Origin: Halomonas sp.
GTDB taxonomy: Bacteria > Pseudomonadota > Gammaproteobacteria > Pseudomonadales > Halomonadaceae
DNA: 39,165 nucleotides
Assembly: GCF_007692655.1 (NCBI RefSeq)
Contig: NZ_REBQ01000061.1
Coordinates: forward strand, 1 to 39,165
Direction of reading: 5' to 3'
Position numbers and translations under genes: made by a program. Of this stretch, positions 25,806-36,433 are shown one piece after another. Numbering within the stretch: position 1 is the first letter of the stretch; every line of letters begins with the position of its first letter. The notes beneath the pieces were generated by a model. It ran no database searches. It was given only the letters and a program-made list of their open reading frames with translations, and had not been told where the DNA came from.

Positions 25806-26225
25806 TTAGCTCTTAAGACCTTGAGAATACGCCAATAGGCGGTCACGCATTTGCACCTGGCCATCAAGATCATAGGGTTGGGGAGAGCCATTGCCCCATA
25901 CCGGTGCGGGCCAGGTGGCATCAGTGTGCATGCGTACGACGACATGTACATGGAGCTGACTGACCACGTTGCCCAGGGTGGCGATGTTGAGTTTATCCCC
26001 TCCCAATGCTGTTTTCATGGCCTCGCCCAATTGGGTTGCTTCACGCCATAGCTGCTGTTGATCCGTTGCTGAAAGCTCAAATACTTCGCTGATATCAGCG
26101 TGACGCGGAACCAAAACGACCCAAGGGTAGCGGGCGTCATTCATTAGCAGTAAGCGGCATAAAGGTAAATCTGCAACGGGCAGCGTATCAGCGAGAAGAC
26201 GCTCGTCCAGTGTGAAATTTTTCAC
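25806..26225 (-). CDS. HIT-family nucleotide-binding protein
   Basis: The 139-residue protein belongs to the histidine-triad superfamily of nucleotide hydrolases and transferases. The C-terminal motif reads QLHVHVVVR, so the first His of the H-x-H-x-H triad is replaced by Gln while the last two, including the usual nucleophile, are kept. A TWPAPVWG motif follows, as in a known proteobacterial subgroup. The start is GTG at 26225, with GGAG eight bases upstream; no in-frame ATG gives the MKNFTLDE-like N-terminus. Substrate unknown. It is divergent from the entericidin-like gene and shows no functional link to neighbours. Confidence 0.85.
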   Translation of the reverse strand: MKNFTLDERLLADTLPVADLPLCRLLLMNDARYPWVVLVPRHADISEVFELSATDQQQLWREATQLGEAMKTALGGDKLNIATLGNVVSQLHVHVVVRMHTDATWPAPVWGNGSPQPYDLDGQVQMRDRLLAYSQGLKS

Positions 26226-26371
26226 GTAATTAACTCCAGTGCGTAAAAGGTATTTCTTAGCATAACAGGCACAAATATCAAAACGCTGTTACCCTGAAAA
26301 CACTCCCGAGCGGCAATTTGCGCTGTCGGCGGAGTTTCCCGATGTTGAATAATTCGTTAAGGAGAACGTAA

Positions 26372-26503
26372 ATGAAAAAATTATTGGCGATTAGCTTTAT
26401 GCTGTTGATGTCGGCGGGTGCTCTAACTGGCTGTAACACTATGTCTGGCGCAGGCCAGGATGTACAAGCAGGCGGTCGAGCTGTTCAAGACGCTGCAGAA
26501 TAA
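26372..26503 (+). CDS. ecnB: Entericidin A/B-like small lipoprotein
   Basis: This 43-residue gene encodes MKKLLAISFMLLMSAGALTGC, shown to the lipobox Cys21, then a 22-residue mature peptide beginning NTMSGAGQDVQAGG and ending in an amphipathic helix. That layout matches the EcnA/EcnB entericidin family, described in enteric bacteria as an antidote/toxin lipoprotein pair; single copies are common in other proteobacteria. AAGGAG lies eight bases upstream of the ATG. Only one entericidin is present, so a pair cannot be claimed. A GC-rich inverted repeat follows about 40 bases after the stop. Confidence 0.85.
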   Translation: MKKLLAISFMLLMSAGALTGCNTMSGAGQDVQAGGRAVQDAAE

Positions 26504-26541
26504 TTTGCTACGACTGAAACTAAAACGACATTGTGGCCCTG

Positions 26542-26565
26542 CGGGCTAGGCTAACGCCTAGCCCG
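26542..26565 (+). terminator. Possible terminator after the entericidin-like gene
   Basis: CGGGCTAGGC and GCCTAGCCCG form a perfect ten-base stem with a four-base loop. The following GTTAAGGTTT is only weakly T-rich, so termination may be inefficient. Confidence 0.5.
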
Positions 26566-26629
26566 TTAAGGTTTCATGAGGTTTTTATATCACCTATGCT
26601 CATATAATTTACGTTTGGAGATTCAAGGA

Positions 26630-27007
26630 ATGAGGCCCAGCTTTTCCCTGTCTAGCGTCGTCATCGCAAGTGCCTTAACGTTATTACTCGCCGCCTGCGC
26701 TAGCTCTCAAATGCCAATATCTCCTGCTGGCGATGACGTGGATGCTGCGCCGCCGCCGCCCACGGTAACCTCAAACGGGGCTAGCGAAGAGCAAAACCAA
26801 GTCGATGCTTGTGATTTAGACACCATTCAATACGCTATTGGCGAACAGTTTGATGAGGCTAATGTGTCGCAGTGGCAAAGTGACAGCAACGCAGCCCAAG
26901 TGAGAGTGCTACGCCCTGGCGACATGGCTACCATGGATCATCGCCCAGATCGTCTGAATATTCATCTTGATGATCAAGATGTGGTTAACGATCTTCGCTG
27001 CGGTTAA
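26630..27007 (+). CDS. I78-family peptidase-inhibitor-like lipoprotein
   Basis: The 125-residue protein has a lipoprotein signal ending in LLLAAC (Cys23), a Pro-rich linker (APPPPTVT), then a compact domain starting ACDLDTIQYAIGEQ and ending DRLNIHLDDQDVVNDLRCG. The Cys-to-CG framing and DRLN motif are typical of the I78 inhibitor family, whose characterised fungal members block elastase-like serine proteases. The ATG at 26630 has GGAG nine bases upstream; the upstream in-frame ATG at 26576 lacks a lipoprotein signal at its N-terminus. Target protease unknown; many bacterial members are uncharacterised. Confidence 0.75.
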   Translation: MRPSFSLSSVVIASALTLLLAACASSQMPISPAGDDVDAAPPPPTVTSNGASEEQNQVDACDLDTIQYAIGEQFDEANVSQWQSDSNAAQVRVLRPGDMATMDHRPDRLNIHLDDQDVVNDLRCG

Positions 27008-27027
27008 AAACTAAAGCAGCCAACTGC

Positions 27028-27633
27028 TTAGCGTAGGATCAGCACGACGCAGGCGGCGGTCAATATGCCCATGGTGATATTAAACGCCCGCCATGCGGCG
27101 GCGGTTTTGATCCTCTCTCCAATCGCACTACCGAAGGCTGCCCACAGCGCAATACAGGGCAGCGCTACCATTTCCGCAAAGCCTGCCAGTACCAGCGCAT
27201 TAAACACGGGTGGGCCGCTTTCTGGCAAAAAACCGGCCATTAATGCCAGCCCCATTACCCAGGCTTTAGGGTTGGCGAACTGAAACGCCGCCGCCTGCCA
27301 AAAGGTAAGCGGTATGCTGTGCTCCTGGACGCTAAGATTAGGTGGCGGCGCGCTGGCAATCTTCCAGGCTAAAAAAAGCAGATACCCACTGCCAAGCCAG
27401 CGCAGCGCATGTTGAATCGCCGGGTAGTTTTCAAACAGCACCCCCAATCCCAGCGCAATACCTGCAAACAGTAAAAAGCAGCCGCCTAAAATCCCCCACA
27501 TATGCGGCAGCGTACGCCGAAAACCAAAGTTAGCCCCAGAAGCCGTGAGCATAATGTTATTTGGCCCAGGTGTGAGGGTCATCGACATCATATAAAGAGC
27601 GGCTGGGCCCAGTATTAACCATTCAGTGTTCAT
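27028..27633 (-). CDS. LysE/RhtB-family amino acid exporter
   Basis: The 201-residue inner-membrane protein with about six segments shows the LysE-family signature TPGPNNIMLTASGANFG near residue 22, then GILGGCFLLF and NPKAWVMGLALMAG. It exports amino acids or related small molecules. The ATG at 27633 gives MNTEWLILGPAALYMM; an upstream TTG extension is not needed. The gene is divergent from a MocR-type regulator, and a perfect palindrome sits four bases upstream of its start codon. A PLP-binding regulator paired with a LysE-type exporter suggests amino-acid-responsive efflux. Confidence 0.9.
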   Translation of the reverse strand: MNTEWLILGPAALYMMSMTLTPGPNNIMLTASGANFGFRRTLPHMWGILGGCFLLFAGIALGLGVLFENYPAIQHALRWLGSGYLLFLAWKIASAPPPNLSVQEHSIPLTFWQAAAFQFANPKAWVMGLALMAGFLPESGPPVFNALVLAGFAEMVALPCIALWAAFGSAIGERIKTAAAWRAFNITMGILTAACVVLILR

Positions 27634-27636
27634 CTT

Positions 27637-27652
27637 ATTGTATCCATACAAT
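27637..27652. promoter_or_regulatory. Candidate MocR operator at the exporter start
   Basis: ATTGTATCCATACAAT has perfect seven-base arms around CC. It lies immediately upstream of the exporter ATG at 27633, overlapping its ribosome-binding region. Confidence 0.55.
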
Positions 27653-27721
27653 TTTGAGTAAAGATTGTTATGTTGCGTATTTTGATAGCATAATGAGCAT
27701 TAAATTTACGTCAAAGGTTTT

Positions 27722-27738
27722 ATTGTCACCATGACAAT
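27722..27738. promoter_or_regulatory. Second candidate operator overlapping the mocR start codon
   Basis: ATTGTCA and TGACAAT are perfect seven-base arms around CCA, spanning the ATG at 27731. It shares ATTGT, CCAT and ACAAT with the palindrome next to the exporter, suggesting one regulator binds both. Confidence 0.5.
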
Positions 27739-29125
27739 GTGGGTGCCATCTATTGAGACGTTTAGCGGTCCTCGCTACCGTGCTATTGCGCAGGCAATAG
27801 AGGCTGCCATTGTCGCAGGCACATTAATGCCCGGAGAGCGTTTGCCGCCTCAGCGCCGCTTGGCGGACGCATTAGGCGTGACCACTGGTACGGTAACCCG
27901 GGGGTATGCTGAAGCCGAGCGCCATGGTTGGGTGTCCGCACGAGTCGGTAGTGGGACTTATGTAAAGAAAATAGCGGAAGATAACGCATTTAGTTCAATG
28001 GCTTGTGCAGACGATACAACAGATATTATTGATTTAAGCCTCAGTCTCCCTCCTCCCCATCCGTTGAGACAGGCTTCTCTCAGTGAAGCGCTGGCCTCTC
28101 TTAGTCAATCAAAGGCTGCAGTAGCACGCGGAGTGGCTTATCAAGAAGCGCAGGGGCGTCGAGAGCATCGGGATGCCCTTGCCAACTGGCTAAGTGCGTT
28201 GGGCATGCCTCTGAAGGCCGATGAACTGCTTATCACACAAGGTGGTCAGCACGGTATCAGTTTGGTACTCAGTACGTTGTTAAGCCCAGGTGAGCTGGTG
28301 GCCGCCGATGACTTAACCTACCCGGGAGCGATTAGTGCAGCACAGCAAGCGCATCTCAAGTTAGTGGGCATCGGTCAGGATAGTGATGGAATGCGCATGG
28401 ATAAGCTTGAGGCGCAGTGCGCACGCCAGCCTCCCCGCGCTATTTATATTACGCCGGACCAGAATAATCCCACGGGGGTTTGTTTAAGTGAGCAGCGCCG
28501 TGAGCAATTGGTGGCACTAGCAAGGCGTTATGATATTTTGCTGATCGAAGATGGGGTGCAGTACCTGCCGGTTGAAGACCGTGGTACTCCGCTATATCTG
28601 TTGGCGCCGGAGCGCACGCTGTTCATCTTTAGCACCGCGAAGGTGTTGGCCGGTGGGCTACGTATTGGCGTATTGCGCACGCCAAAGCTGCTACATGAGC
28701 GACTTGCCGCTGGGCTTCGCGCGCAAAGCTGGATGGTGCCGCCGCTCATGGTTGAACTGGTATGCCATTGGATCAATCAGCCAGCGGCGAATACGTTGCT
28801 TGATTGGCAGACCAAAGAGCTAGCGGCACGTCAACAATTGGCCGCTGAGAGTTTGCAAGGATACACATTAAGTGGCCGCCCACAGGGTAGTAACGTTTGG
28901 CTCACCCTCCCAGAAGGGCGGCGAGCCGCAGAGTTGTGTGGGCGGCTATCACAGCTTGGCGTTATAGTGACGAGTGCAGAGCCATTTTGTGTCGGTAGCA
29001 CGCCAGCGCCACAAGCGGTACGACTATGCATTGGCGCGGCCAAGGATCGGCAAGTGTTGATCGAAGCATTGACCATTATTAGCGACTGTTTGAAGCAGTC
29101 ACCGTTGGCGCCCGTAACGATATAG
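27731..29125 (+). CDS. MocR/PdxR-type regulator (GntR HTH fused to aminotransferase-like domain)
   Basis: The 464-residue protein has an N-terminal GntR winged helix (GERLPPQRRLADALGVTTGTVTRGY in shortened form, about residues 36-60) and a fold-type-I aminotransferase-like domain. The PLP lysine is Lys304 in STAKVLAGGLRIG, with ITPDQNNPTGV upstream and RLCIGAA at the C-terminus. MocR proteins use PLP adducts with amino compounds as signals. The ATG at 27731 lies within a palindrome, so the start could also be the ATG at 27737. It is divergent from a LysE-type exporter, the likely target, and ends four bases from a convergent gene. Confidence 0.92.
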   Translation: MTMWVPSIETFSGPRYRAIAQAIEAAIVAGTLMPGERLPPQRRLADALGVTTGTVTRGYAEAERHGWVSARVGSGTYVKKIAEDNAFSSMACADDTTDIIDLSLSLPPPHPLRQASLSEALASLSQSKAAVARGVAYQEAQGRREHRDALANWLSALGMPLKADELLITQGGQHGISLVLSTLLSPGELVAADDLTYPGAISAAQQAHLKLVGIGQDSDGMRMDKLEAQCARQPPRAIYITPDQNNPTGVCLSEQRREQLVALARRYDILLIEDGVQYLPVEDRGTPLYLLAPERTLFIFSTAKVLAGGLRIGVLRTPKLLHERLAAGLRAQSWMVPPLMVELVCHWINQPAANTLLDWQTKELAARQQLAAESLQGYTLSGRPQGSNVWLTLPEGRRAAELCGRLSQLGVIVTSAEPFCVGSTPAPQAVRLCIGAAKDRQVLIEALTIISDCLKQSPLAPVTI

Positions 29126-29129
29126 AAGG

Positions 29130-30134
29130 TTATTCGTAGCGATCTTTCCAGCGCTGGCGATTCACCTGCTCCTTGATCATCTCAAGGATGTCATACAGCA
29201 CCTGCTCGGTGACACGGTGACTGCCTTCATCGACGGTCAGCCACGTTTCAAAGCCACTATCTGCGGTTCGCTCAACCAGTTGCCGGAATTCCTCAGAGTG
29301 AATGCCCAGAGCCAACTCATCAACCAGCCGTTGAGCAACACCACTGAGTGACGCCTCCATGGCACTGGCCGCTGGCTGGCCTAAGGGCAGGCGACGCAAG
29401 CGCTGTATCTCAGGGCTTTCGCGTAACGTGCGCCCAACCAGCTCGCTGATATAGGCCATAATATCGGCACGATTACGCTGGTAGGATTTGCCGACGGTCT
29501 CTTCTAAGCGTTGGGTGATTTCGTGAATCAACTGTGCTTTATGGGGCATCACAACCCGCTCAACGACTCGCTCGGTAAATGAATCGTTAGCCTGTATCTG
29601 CTGCTGCACATTGCCCAGTAGGCGCAGCGCAATTCTGTCGGAAAGCTCTTCCAATAAAATATCGTAATATTTAGCGACAAATTGATAGGCAGACCAACGG
29701 GTAACGTTAATCATGCCTAAGCGGTGCAGGCGGTTGATCAGCGAGAACACACGCAGTATACGTAGCCAGCGGAAGCCTGCTAAAGGAATGCAGCCGAGCA
29801 CGTCATACCAGTGTACAAAAGGGTAAAAGAACCAGCGGTGGTAGCGCCGCTCAATGATGGCCGCTAACCAACCGAGCAGGACATCAGCGACAAAGAAGCC
29901 TACAAATATTAAGTCAATACGGAAAAATCGGCTATGAATAGTATCGTCATAGAACGCATGAAAACCGGGCGCAATATTGGCAATGCTTTGGTTGATAGGG
30001 TTGAGCAGAAAAAGTGAATCAAAAATCAGTAGTCCAAGGTTGATCACCACAAGCGCCAGAATGAAAAAATCCCAGCCAATATGCGCAAATTCAACCGCTT
30101 TAGGCAGGCGCGGGTAGCGTTCCCTGACGGACAT
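29130..30134 (-). CDS. Membrane protein with voltage-sensor-like S1-S4 region and no pore
   Basis: The 334-residue protein has hydrophobic segments at about 18-45 and 72-95, then WYDVLGCIPLAGF and RWLRILRVFSLINRLHR, which look like S3 and a positively charged S4 with Arg at three-residue steps. No pore helix or TVGYG-type filter follows. Instead a roughly 190-residue hydrophilic, helix-rich C-terminal region extends to the end. Annotation pipelines may call such proteins ion transporter; a channel cannot be supported here because the pore is missing. AAGGAG precedes the ATG at 30134. It lies downstream of the thioesterase with a 36-base gap, so the two may be co-transcribed. Confidence 0.75.
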   Translation of the reverse strand: MSVRERYPRLPKAVEFAHIGWDFFILALVVINLGLLIFDSLFLLNPINQSIANIAPGFHAFYDDTIHSRFFRIDLIFVGFFVADVLLGWLAAIIERRYHRWFFYPFVHWYDVLGCIPLAGFRWLRILRVFSLINRLHRLGMINVTRWSAYQFVAKYYDILLEELSDRIALRLLGNVQQQIQANDSFTERVVERVVMPHKAQLIHEITQRLEETVGKSYQRNRADIMAYISELVGRTLRESPEIQRLRRLPLGQPAASAMEASLSGVAQRLVDELALGIHSEEFRQLVERTADSGFETWLTVDEGSHRVTEQVLYDILEMIKEQVNRQRWKDRYE

Positions 30135-30170
30135 ACGAACTCCTTGTCGTTGGTTGATGCGACTGTAGCT

Positions 30171-30698
30171 TTACTGGGTCTGTGACTGGTGGTGTTGCTG
30201 AGTCAACAATTCTGCTTTCTCCGCTTGCTTACGTAATTTCTTGCGCAGGGCTGCCTTTTCAAAACGCAACTTTTGCAGTGGCGTTTCCAAAAGAAGCGGG
30301 GGGACACGAGCTGGGTTGCCATCAGCATCCACGGCGACCATGGTTAAATAGCAGCTATTGGTGTGTCGAATCAGCTTGTTACGAATATCTTCGGCGACTA
30401 CTTTGATGCCGATCTCCATTGATGAGCGCCCAACGTGATTGACACTGGCTAGAAACGTAACCAATTCACCCACGTGGATCGGCTGTTTGAACAGCACCTG
30501 ATCTACCGACAGTGTCACCACATAGTGACCTGAGTAACGGCTAGCGCAGGCGAAGGCGACCTCATCAAGCTTTTTAAGAATAGCACCCCCGTGAACCTTG
30601 CCACTGAAATTGGCCATGTCGGGTGTCATCAGCACCGTCATGGAAAGCGTATGCTGCCCAGGTAGGGCGGTGTTTTCGCTCATGTCAGCGTCTGACAT
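30171..30698 (-). CDS. Acyl-CoA thioesterase, hotdog fold (YciA-like)
   Basis: The 175-residue protein hydrolyses acyl-CoA to free acid and CoA. It has the HGGAILKKLDEVAFACASRYSG helix region (key residues HGG and DE), typical of bacterial acyl-CoA hydrolases, and VTLSVDQVLFKQPIHVGE. The C-terminus carries a lysine-rich, helix-forming extension (about residues 140-175) beyond the minimal YciA domain. The ATG at 30698 has AAGGAG six bases upstream; the longer frame to 30743 lacks one. It follows the AtoE-like transporter in the same orientation, suggesting a shared role in short-chain acid and CoA balance. Confidence 0.88.
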   Translation of the reverse strand: MSDADMSENTALPGQHTLSMTVLMTPDMANFSGKVHGGAILKKLDEVAFACASRYSGHYVVTLSVDQVLFKQPIHVGELVTFLASVNHVGRSSMEIGIKVVAEDIRNKLIRHTNSCYLTMVAVDADGNPARVPPLLLETPLQKLRFEKAALRKKLRKQAEKAELLTQQHHQSQTQ

Positions 30699-30720
30699 AC
30701 AGCACTCCTTCTCTGTGTAC

Positions 30721-30759
30721 TTGCCTGCCCCAAAGGTTAACAACCTGAGAGGCAGGCAG
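30721..30759 (-). repeat. Nested inverted repeat between the AtoE-like and thioesterase genes
   Basis: An outer stem, GCCTGCC (30723-30729) with GGCAGGC (30751-30757), encloses an inner AGGTT-AAC-AACCT hairpin. No T-tract follows on the minus strand, so it is more likely a leader or processing structure than a strong terminator. Confidence 0.45.
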
Positions 30760-30786
30760 TGGTTGGCCGATTAAGAGCTGCCTGTT

Positions 30787-32097
30787 TTAGAACCAGACGA
30801 GCCCGACTGAAATAATAGCGCCGGTAATGAATAACTGGATCAGGCAGAAGCCCATAATATCTTTGGCCTTAAGCCCGGCAATCGCGAGTACCGGTAGAGC
30901 CCAGAACGGCTGCAGTAGGTTAGTCCAGGCATCGCCCCAAGCAACCGCCATGGCCACGCGGGAAATGTCCGCCCCCAAGGCTTCGGCGGCAGGTAGCATT
31001 ACCGGTGCTTGCACGGCCCATTGACCACCGCCGGAAGGTACAAACAAGTTCACAATGCCTGCGCTTAGGAACGACCAGAACGGTAGTGACGTCGCAGTGG
31101 CAAACGAGACCAGCCATTCGGACATGCTTTCTGCAAGTCCGGACTGCACCATAATGGCCATGATGCCCGCATAAAATGGAAATTGAATGACAATGCCTGC
31201 GCCGCCTTTAATCGCTTCGTTCAAGCTGTTGAGCAGGTTACGCGGCGTGCGGTGCAGCACAATGGCCAAAAACAGAAACATAAAATTGACCACGTTGAGG
31301 TTCAAACTGCCGCCACGCAGCAGGAAGTGGTCAAGCAAAAACAGCAGGCCTGGAACGCCAACAAGCAAGGCAAGGGTCATGCTGTTTTCAAGGCGCTCAG
31401 CGGGGCGAGTTATGCGGCCTACCGCCTCAGGCTCGTCTTCAAGGACCTTAGGATCGACATAAACACTGTCTTTCTCATCCGGCAACATCATGCGATTGAC
31501 CAAGGGGATGGAGATGAACAGGCAGACCACAATCGCGAGGTTGAAGAAGGCGAAAATGGTTGAACCCGTGCTAATCACGCCGATTTGGTCTGCAGAAAAG
31601 TGCCCTTCGGTAGCGATGGTCAACGGAATTGAGCCCGCTAAGCCGCCATGCCAAACCACAAACCCTGAGTAGGCACTGGCAACGAGCAGTCGGTAGTCGA
31701 CGCGAATCAGCCTGGCTAGCTCTTTGGCAAACAGTGCACCAACAACTAAGCCAAACCCCCAGTTGATCCAGCTAGCCGCTAATGACACCAGCGTCACCAG
31801 AATAATGGCGCCACCGGGTGTTTTCGCGGTGCTCGCTATTTTTTGCAAGATGCGTTTCACCGGCGGAGAGCTTGCCAGCATAAAGCCAGTCACCAGTACC
31901 AGCAGCATCTGCATCGAGAACGTCAGTAGCCCCCAAAAGCCATCACCCCAGAAGCGCAGCACCGCCAACGGCGTTTGACGCTCAATGGCAATCGCTGCGA
32001 CCGAAGCGATTAACGTCAGCAATAGCACAAAAATATACGGGTCTGGCAGATAGCGTTCCACCAGCTTGACCGCTGGTTTTGAGATCATTTTAAGCAT
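30787..32097 (-). CDS. AtoE-like short-chain fatty acid transporter
   Basis: The 436-residue inner-membrane protein with about 11-12 hydrophobic segments matches the AtoE family (short-chain fatty acid uptake, alongside acetoacetate use in E. coli). Supporting segments are ERYLPDPYIFVLLLTLI near residue 14, SLAASWINWGFGLVVGA, VWHGGLAGSIPLTIA and NLFVPSGGGQWAVQAPVM. No acetoacetyl-CoA transferase gene is adjacent, so the substrate may be butyrate or another short-chain acid. The start is ATG at 32097, with a second ATG at 32088; GAGAG lies about six bases upstream of the first. The 168-base gap upstream to the MATE gene shows no gene. Confidence 0.85.
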   Translation of the reverse strand: MLKMISKPAVKLVERYLPDPYIFVLLLTLIASVAAIAIERQTPLAVLRFWGDGFWGLLTFSMQMLLVLVTGFMLASSPPVKRILQKIASTAKTPGGAIILVTLVSLAASWINWGFGLVVGALFAKELARLIRVDYRLLVASAYSGFVVWHGGLAGSIPLTIATEGHFSADQIGVISTGSTIFAFFNLAIVVCLFISIPLVNRMMLPDEKDSVYVDPKVLEDEPEAVGRITRPAERLENSMTLALLVGVPGLLFLLDHFLLRGGSLNLNVVNFMFLFLAIVLHRTPRNLLNSLNEAIKGGAGIVIQFPFYAGIMAIMVQSGLAESMSEWLVSFATATSLPFWSFLSAGIVNLFVPSGGGQWAVQAPVMLPAAEALGADISRVAMAVAWGDAWTNLLQPFWALPVLAIAGLKAKDIMGFCLIQLFITGAIISVGLVWF

Positions 32098-32265
32098 GGG
32101 ATGCTCTCTTTATTCATTATTAGGAAGTGGCTAAGCAAGGCCTGGAAGTACATATGAAGTGCAAGTACATGGCTAATATACGGGGGAGTGCAGGGTTTTT
32201 CACGTTGAAGACACACACTTGATCTCACGATAATGCCGTTATTGCCAAACGTGACTATGTGAGCG

Positions 32266-33563
32266 CTAGCGAGTAAGACGGTAGCGGCGATGGTAGTGAA
32301 AATAATAGTAGTAAATCAGCACCGCCGATCTAACGAGGGTAAACAGCATAAACGCTAGCCAGAGCCCATGGTTGCCAAGCCCCTGGGAGAACCACCATGC
32401 AGGCAGATACGCGGCAAGGCCTATAAAGATGCTGTTACGCATTTCTCGCACGGCGGTAGTGCCAATAAATATCCCATCGAGTAGATAGCTCCACACCGCA
32501 ATCAATGGCATGGCGACCATCCACGGTAAATAGAGCGCTGCCGTAGTACGTACCTCTTCAAGGCCGGTGAGTAGCGCAATCAATGCGTTACCGCCTAGTG
32601 CAAACAGTAGGGCAGCAGCACCCGCCGTCCAAAATGAAAAGCGTGCCGCAGCGCGAACAGTCGCGGCGAATTCGCCCCAATCTTTACGGCCGTAGGCGCG
32701 CCCAATCAGCGATTCGGCGGCGTGGGCGAAGCCATCCAGAGCATAGCTGATCAGCATAATAAACTGCAGTAGCACGGCGTTAGCGGCTAACACAGTGTCC
32801 CCCTGGCGCGCCCCCTGGGCGGTAAAGAACGCCATGGCAAACAGCAGCCCAAGGGTGCGTACAAACAGGTTGGCGTTAACGTTAAACAGGGCGGCGTAGG
32901 CGGTTAGTGCCAGCAGGCGCTCGCGCAAAAAGTGGCCCTCTAATTGGGCTAGTTGACGCAGCACAAGATAGCCGCCGAATGCCAGGGCGCTGTAGTCGGC
33001 GATGACGCTGGCCCAGGCCACGCCGTTGCTAGTCATCCCCAGTCCTACGACAAACCATATATCCAGCACGATATTAACGCTGTTGGTAAGCAACAAAATC
33101 ATCAGCGTGACGCGGGAGTTTTGCTGGCCTAAAAACCAGCCTAAAATGGCGTAATTGGCCAGCACTGCTGGCGCGGACCACAAGCGAATATGTGCGTATT
33201 CACGCGCCAAGTCAGTCGCCACCTCACTGCCGTCTAGCAGCCACAAACCTAACGTAATCAAGGGGGAAGCAAATACAATTAGCAGGGCGCCAATGCCAAA
33301 CGCAATGATCAATGACTGCCCCAGCAGGTTGCGTACGTCACTGTCGCTTTCACGCCCCATGGCTTGAGCGACCAGTCCTGTGGTACCCATGCGCAGAAAG
33401 CCAAAGCCCCAATAGAGGAAGCTAAAGAGCGTGGCTCCTAAGGTAACGCCTGCTAGATAGCGGGAGTCGGGCAGATGACCGACCACGGCGGTATCCACCA
33501 GCCCGAGTAACGGAACGGTGATATTGGATAAAATGATTGGCCAGGCTAAGGCCCAAATTCGCA

Positions 33564-33564
<1 letters not shown>
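32266..33564 (-). CDS. MATE-family efflux transporter (DinF type)
   Basis: The 432-residue protein has twelve predicted membrane segments and the DinF-branch start (MRIWALAWPIILSNITVPLL in abbreviated form) with VDTAVVGHLPDSRYLAGVTLG. Such proteins export drugs or oxidative compounds by cation antiport. The ATG overlaps the ferredoxin stop by one base (TAATG), so it is the last gene of fabY-coaD-ferredoxin-MATE. There is no sign of a LexA box here, and its membership of this operon argues against SOS control as in E. coli dinF. Confidence 0.9.
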
Positions 33565-36239
<2,675 letters not shown>

Positions 36240-36320
36240 GCCGGGTTCCTCGTAATACGGTGGTGGTAATAACAATTATTGGCAATCATAACGAGCAGAA
36301 TAGGCACGTTACCATGCGCT

Positions 36321-36341
36321 TAATAAGTACGATAATAAGTA
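36321..36341. repeat. Paired direct repeat upstream of fabY
   Basis: The nine-base sequence TAATAAGTA occurs twice, starting at 36321 and 36333 (12-base period), about 90 bases before the fabY start. It could be a regulator site or part of the promoter. The remaining 194 bases between fabY and the methyltransferase gene show no gene. Confidence 0.5.
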
Positions 36342-36433
36342 TGTCAGGCGTGATCATAGCACCGGCCGCATAACGCCGTCATGCCGCAAGCGTTCGAGAC
36401 TGATAGAATCACGTTTTTCAGCCGAGAGATGGC

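Noticed and set aside
30721..30759. Intrinsic terminator after the AtoE-like gene
   Set aside because: A good nested stem exists, but no T-run follows on the minus strand, so it is listed as an inverted repeat.
31183..31563. A 126-codon plus-strand frame opposite the AtoE-like gene
   Set aside because: Gln/Lys-rich translation of a membrane-protein gene read in reverse; no supporting ribosome site or family.
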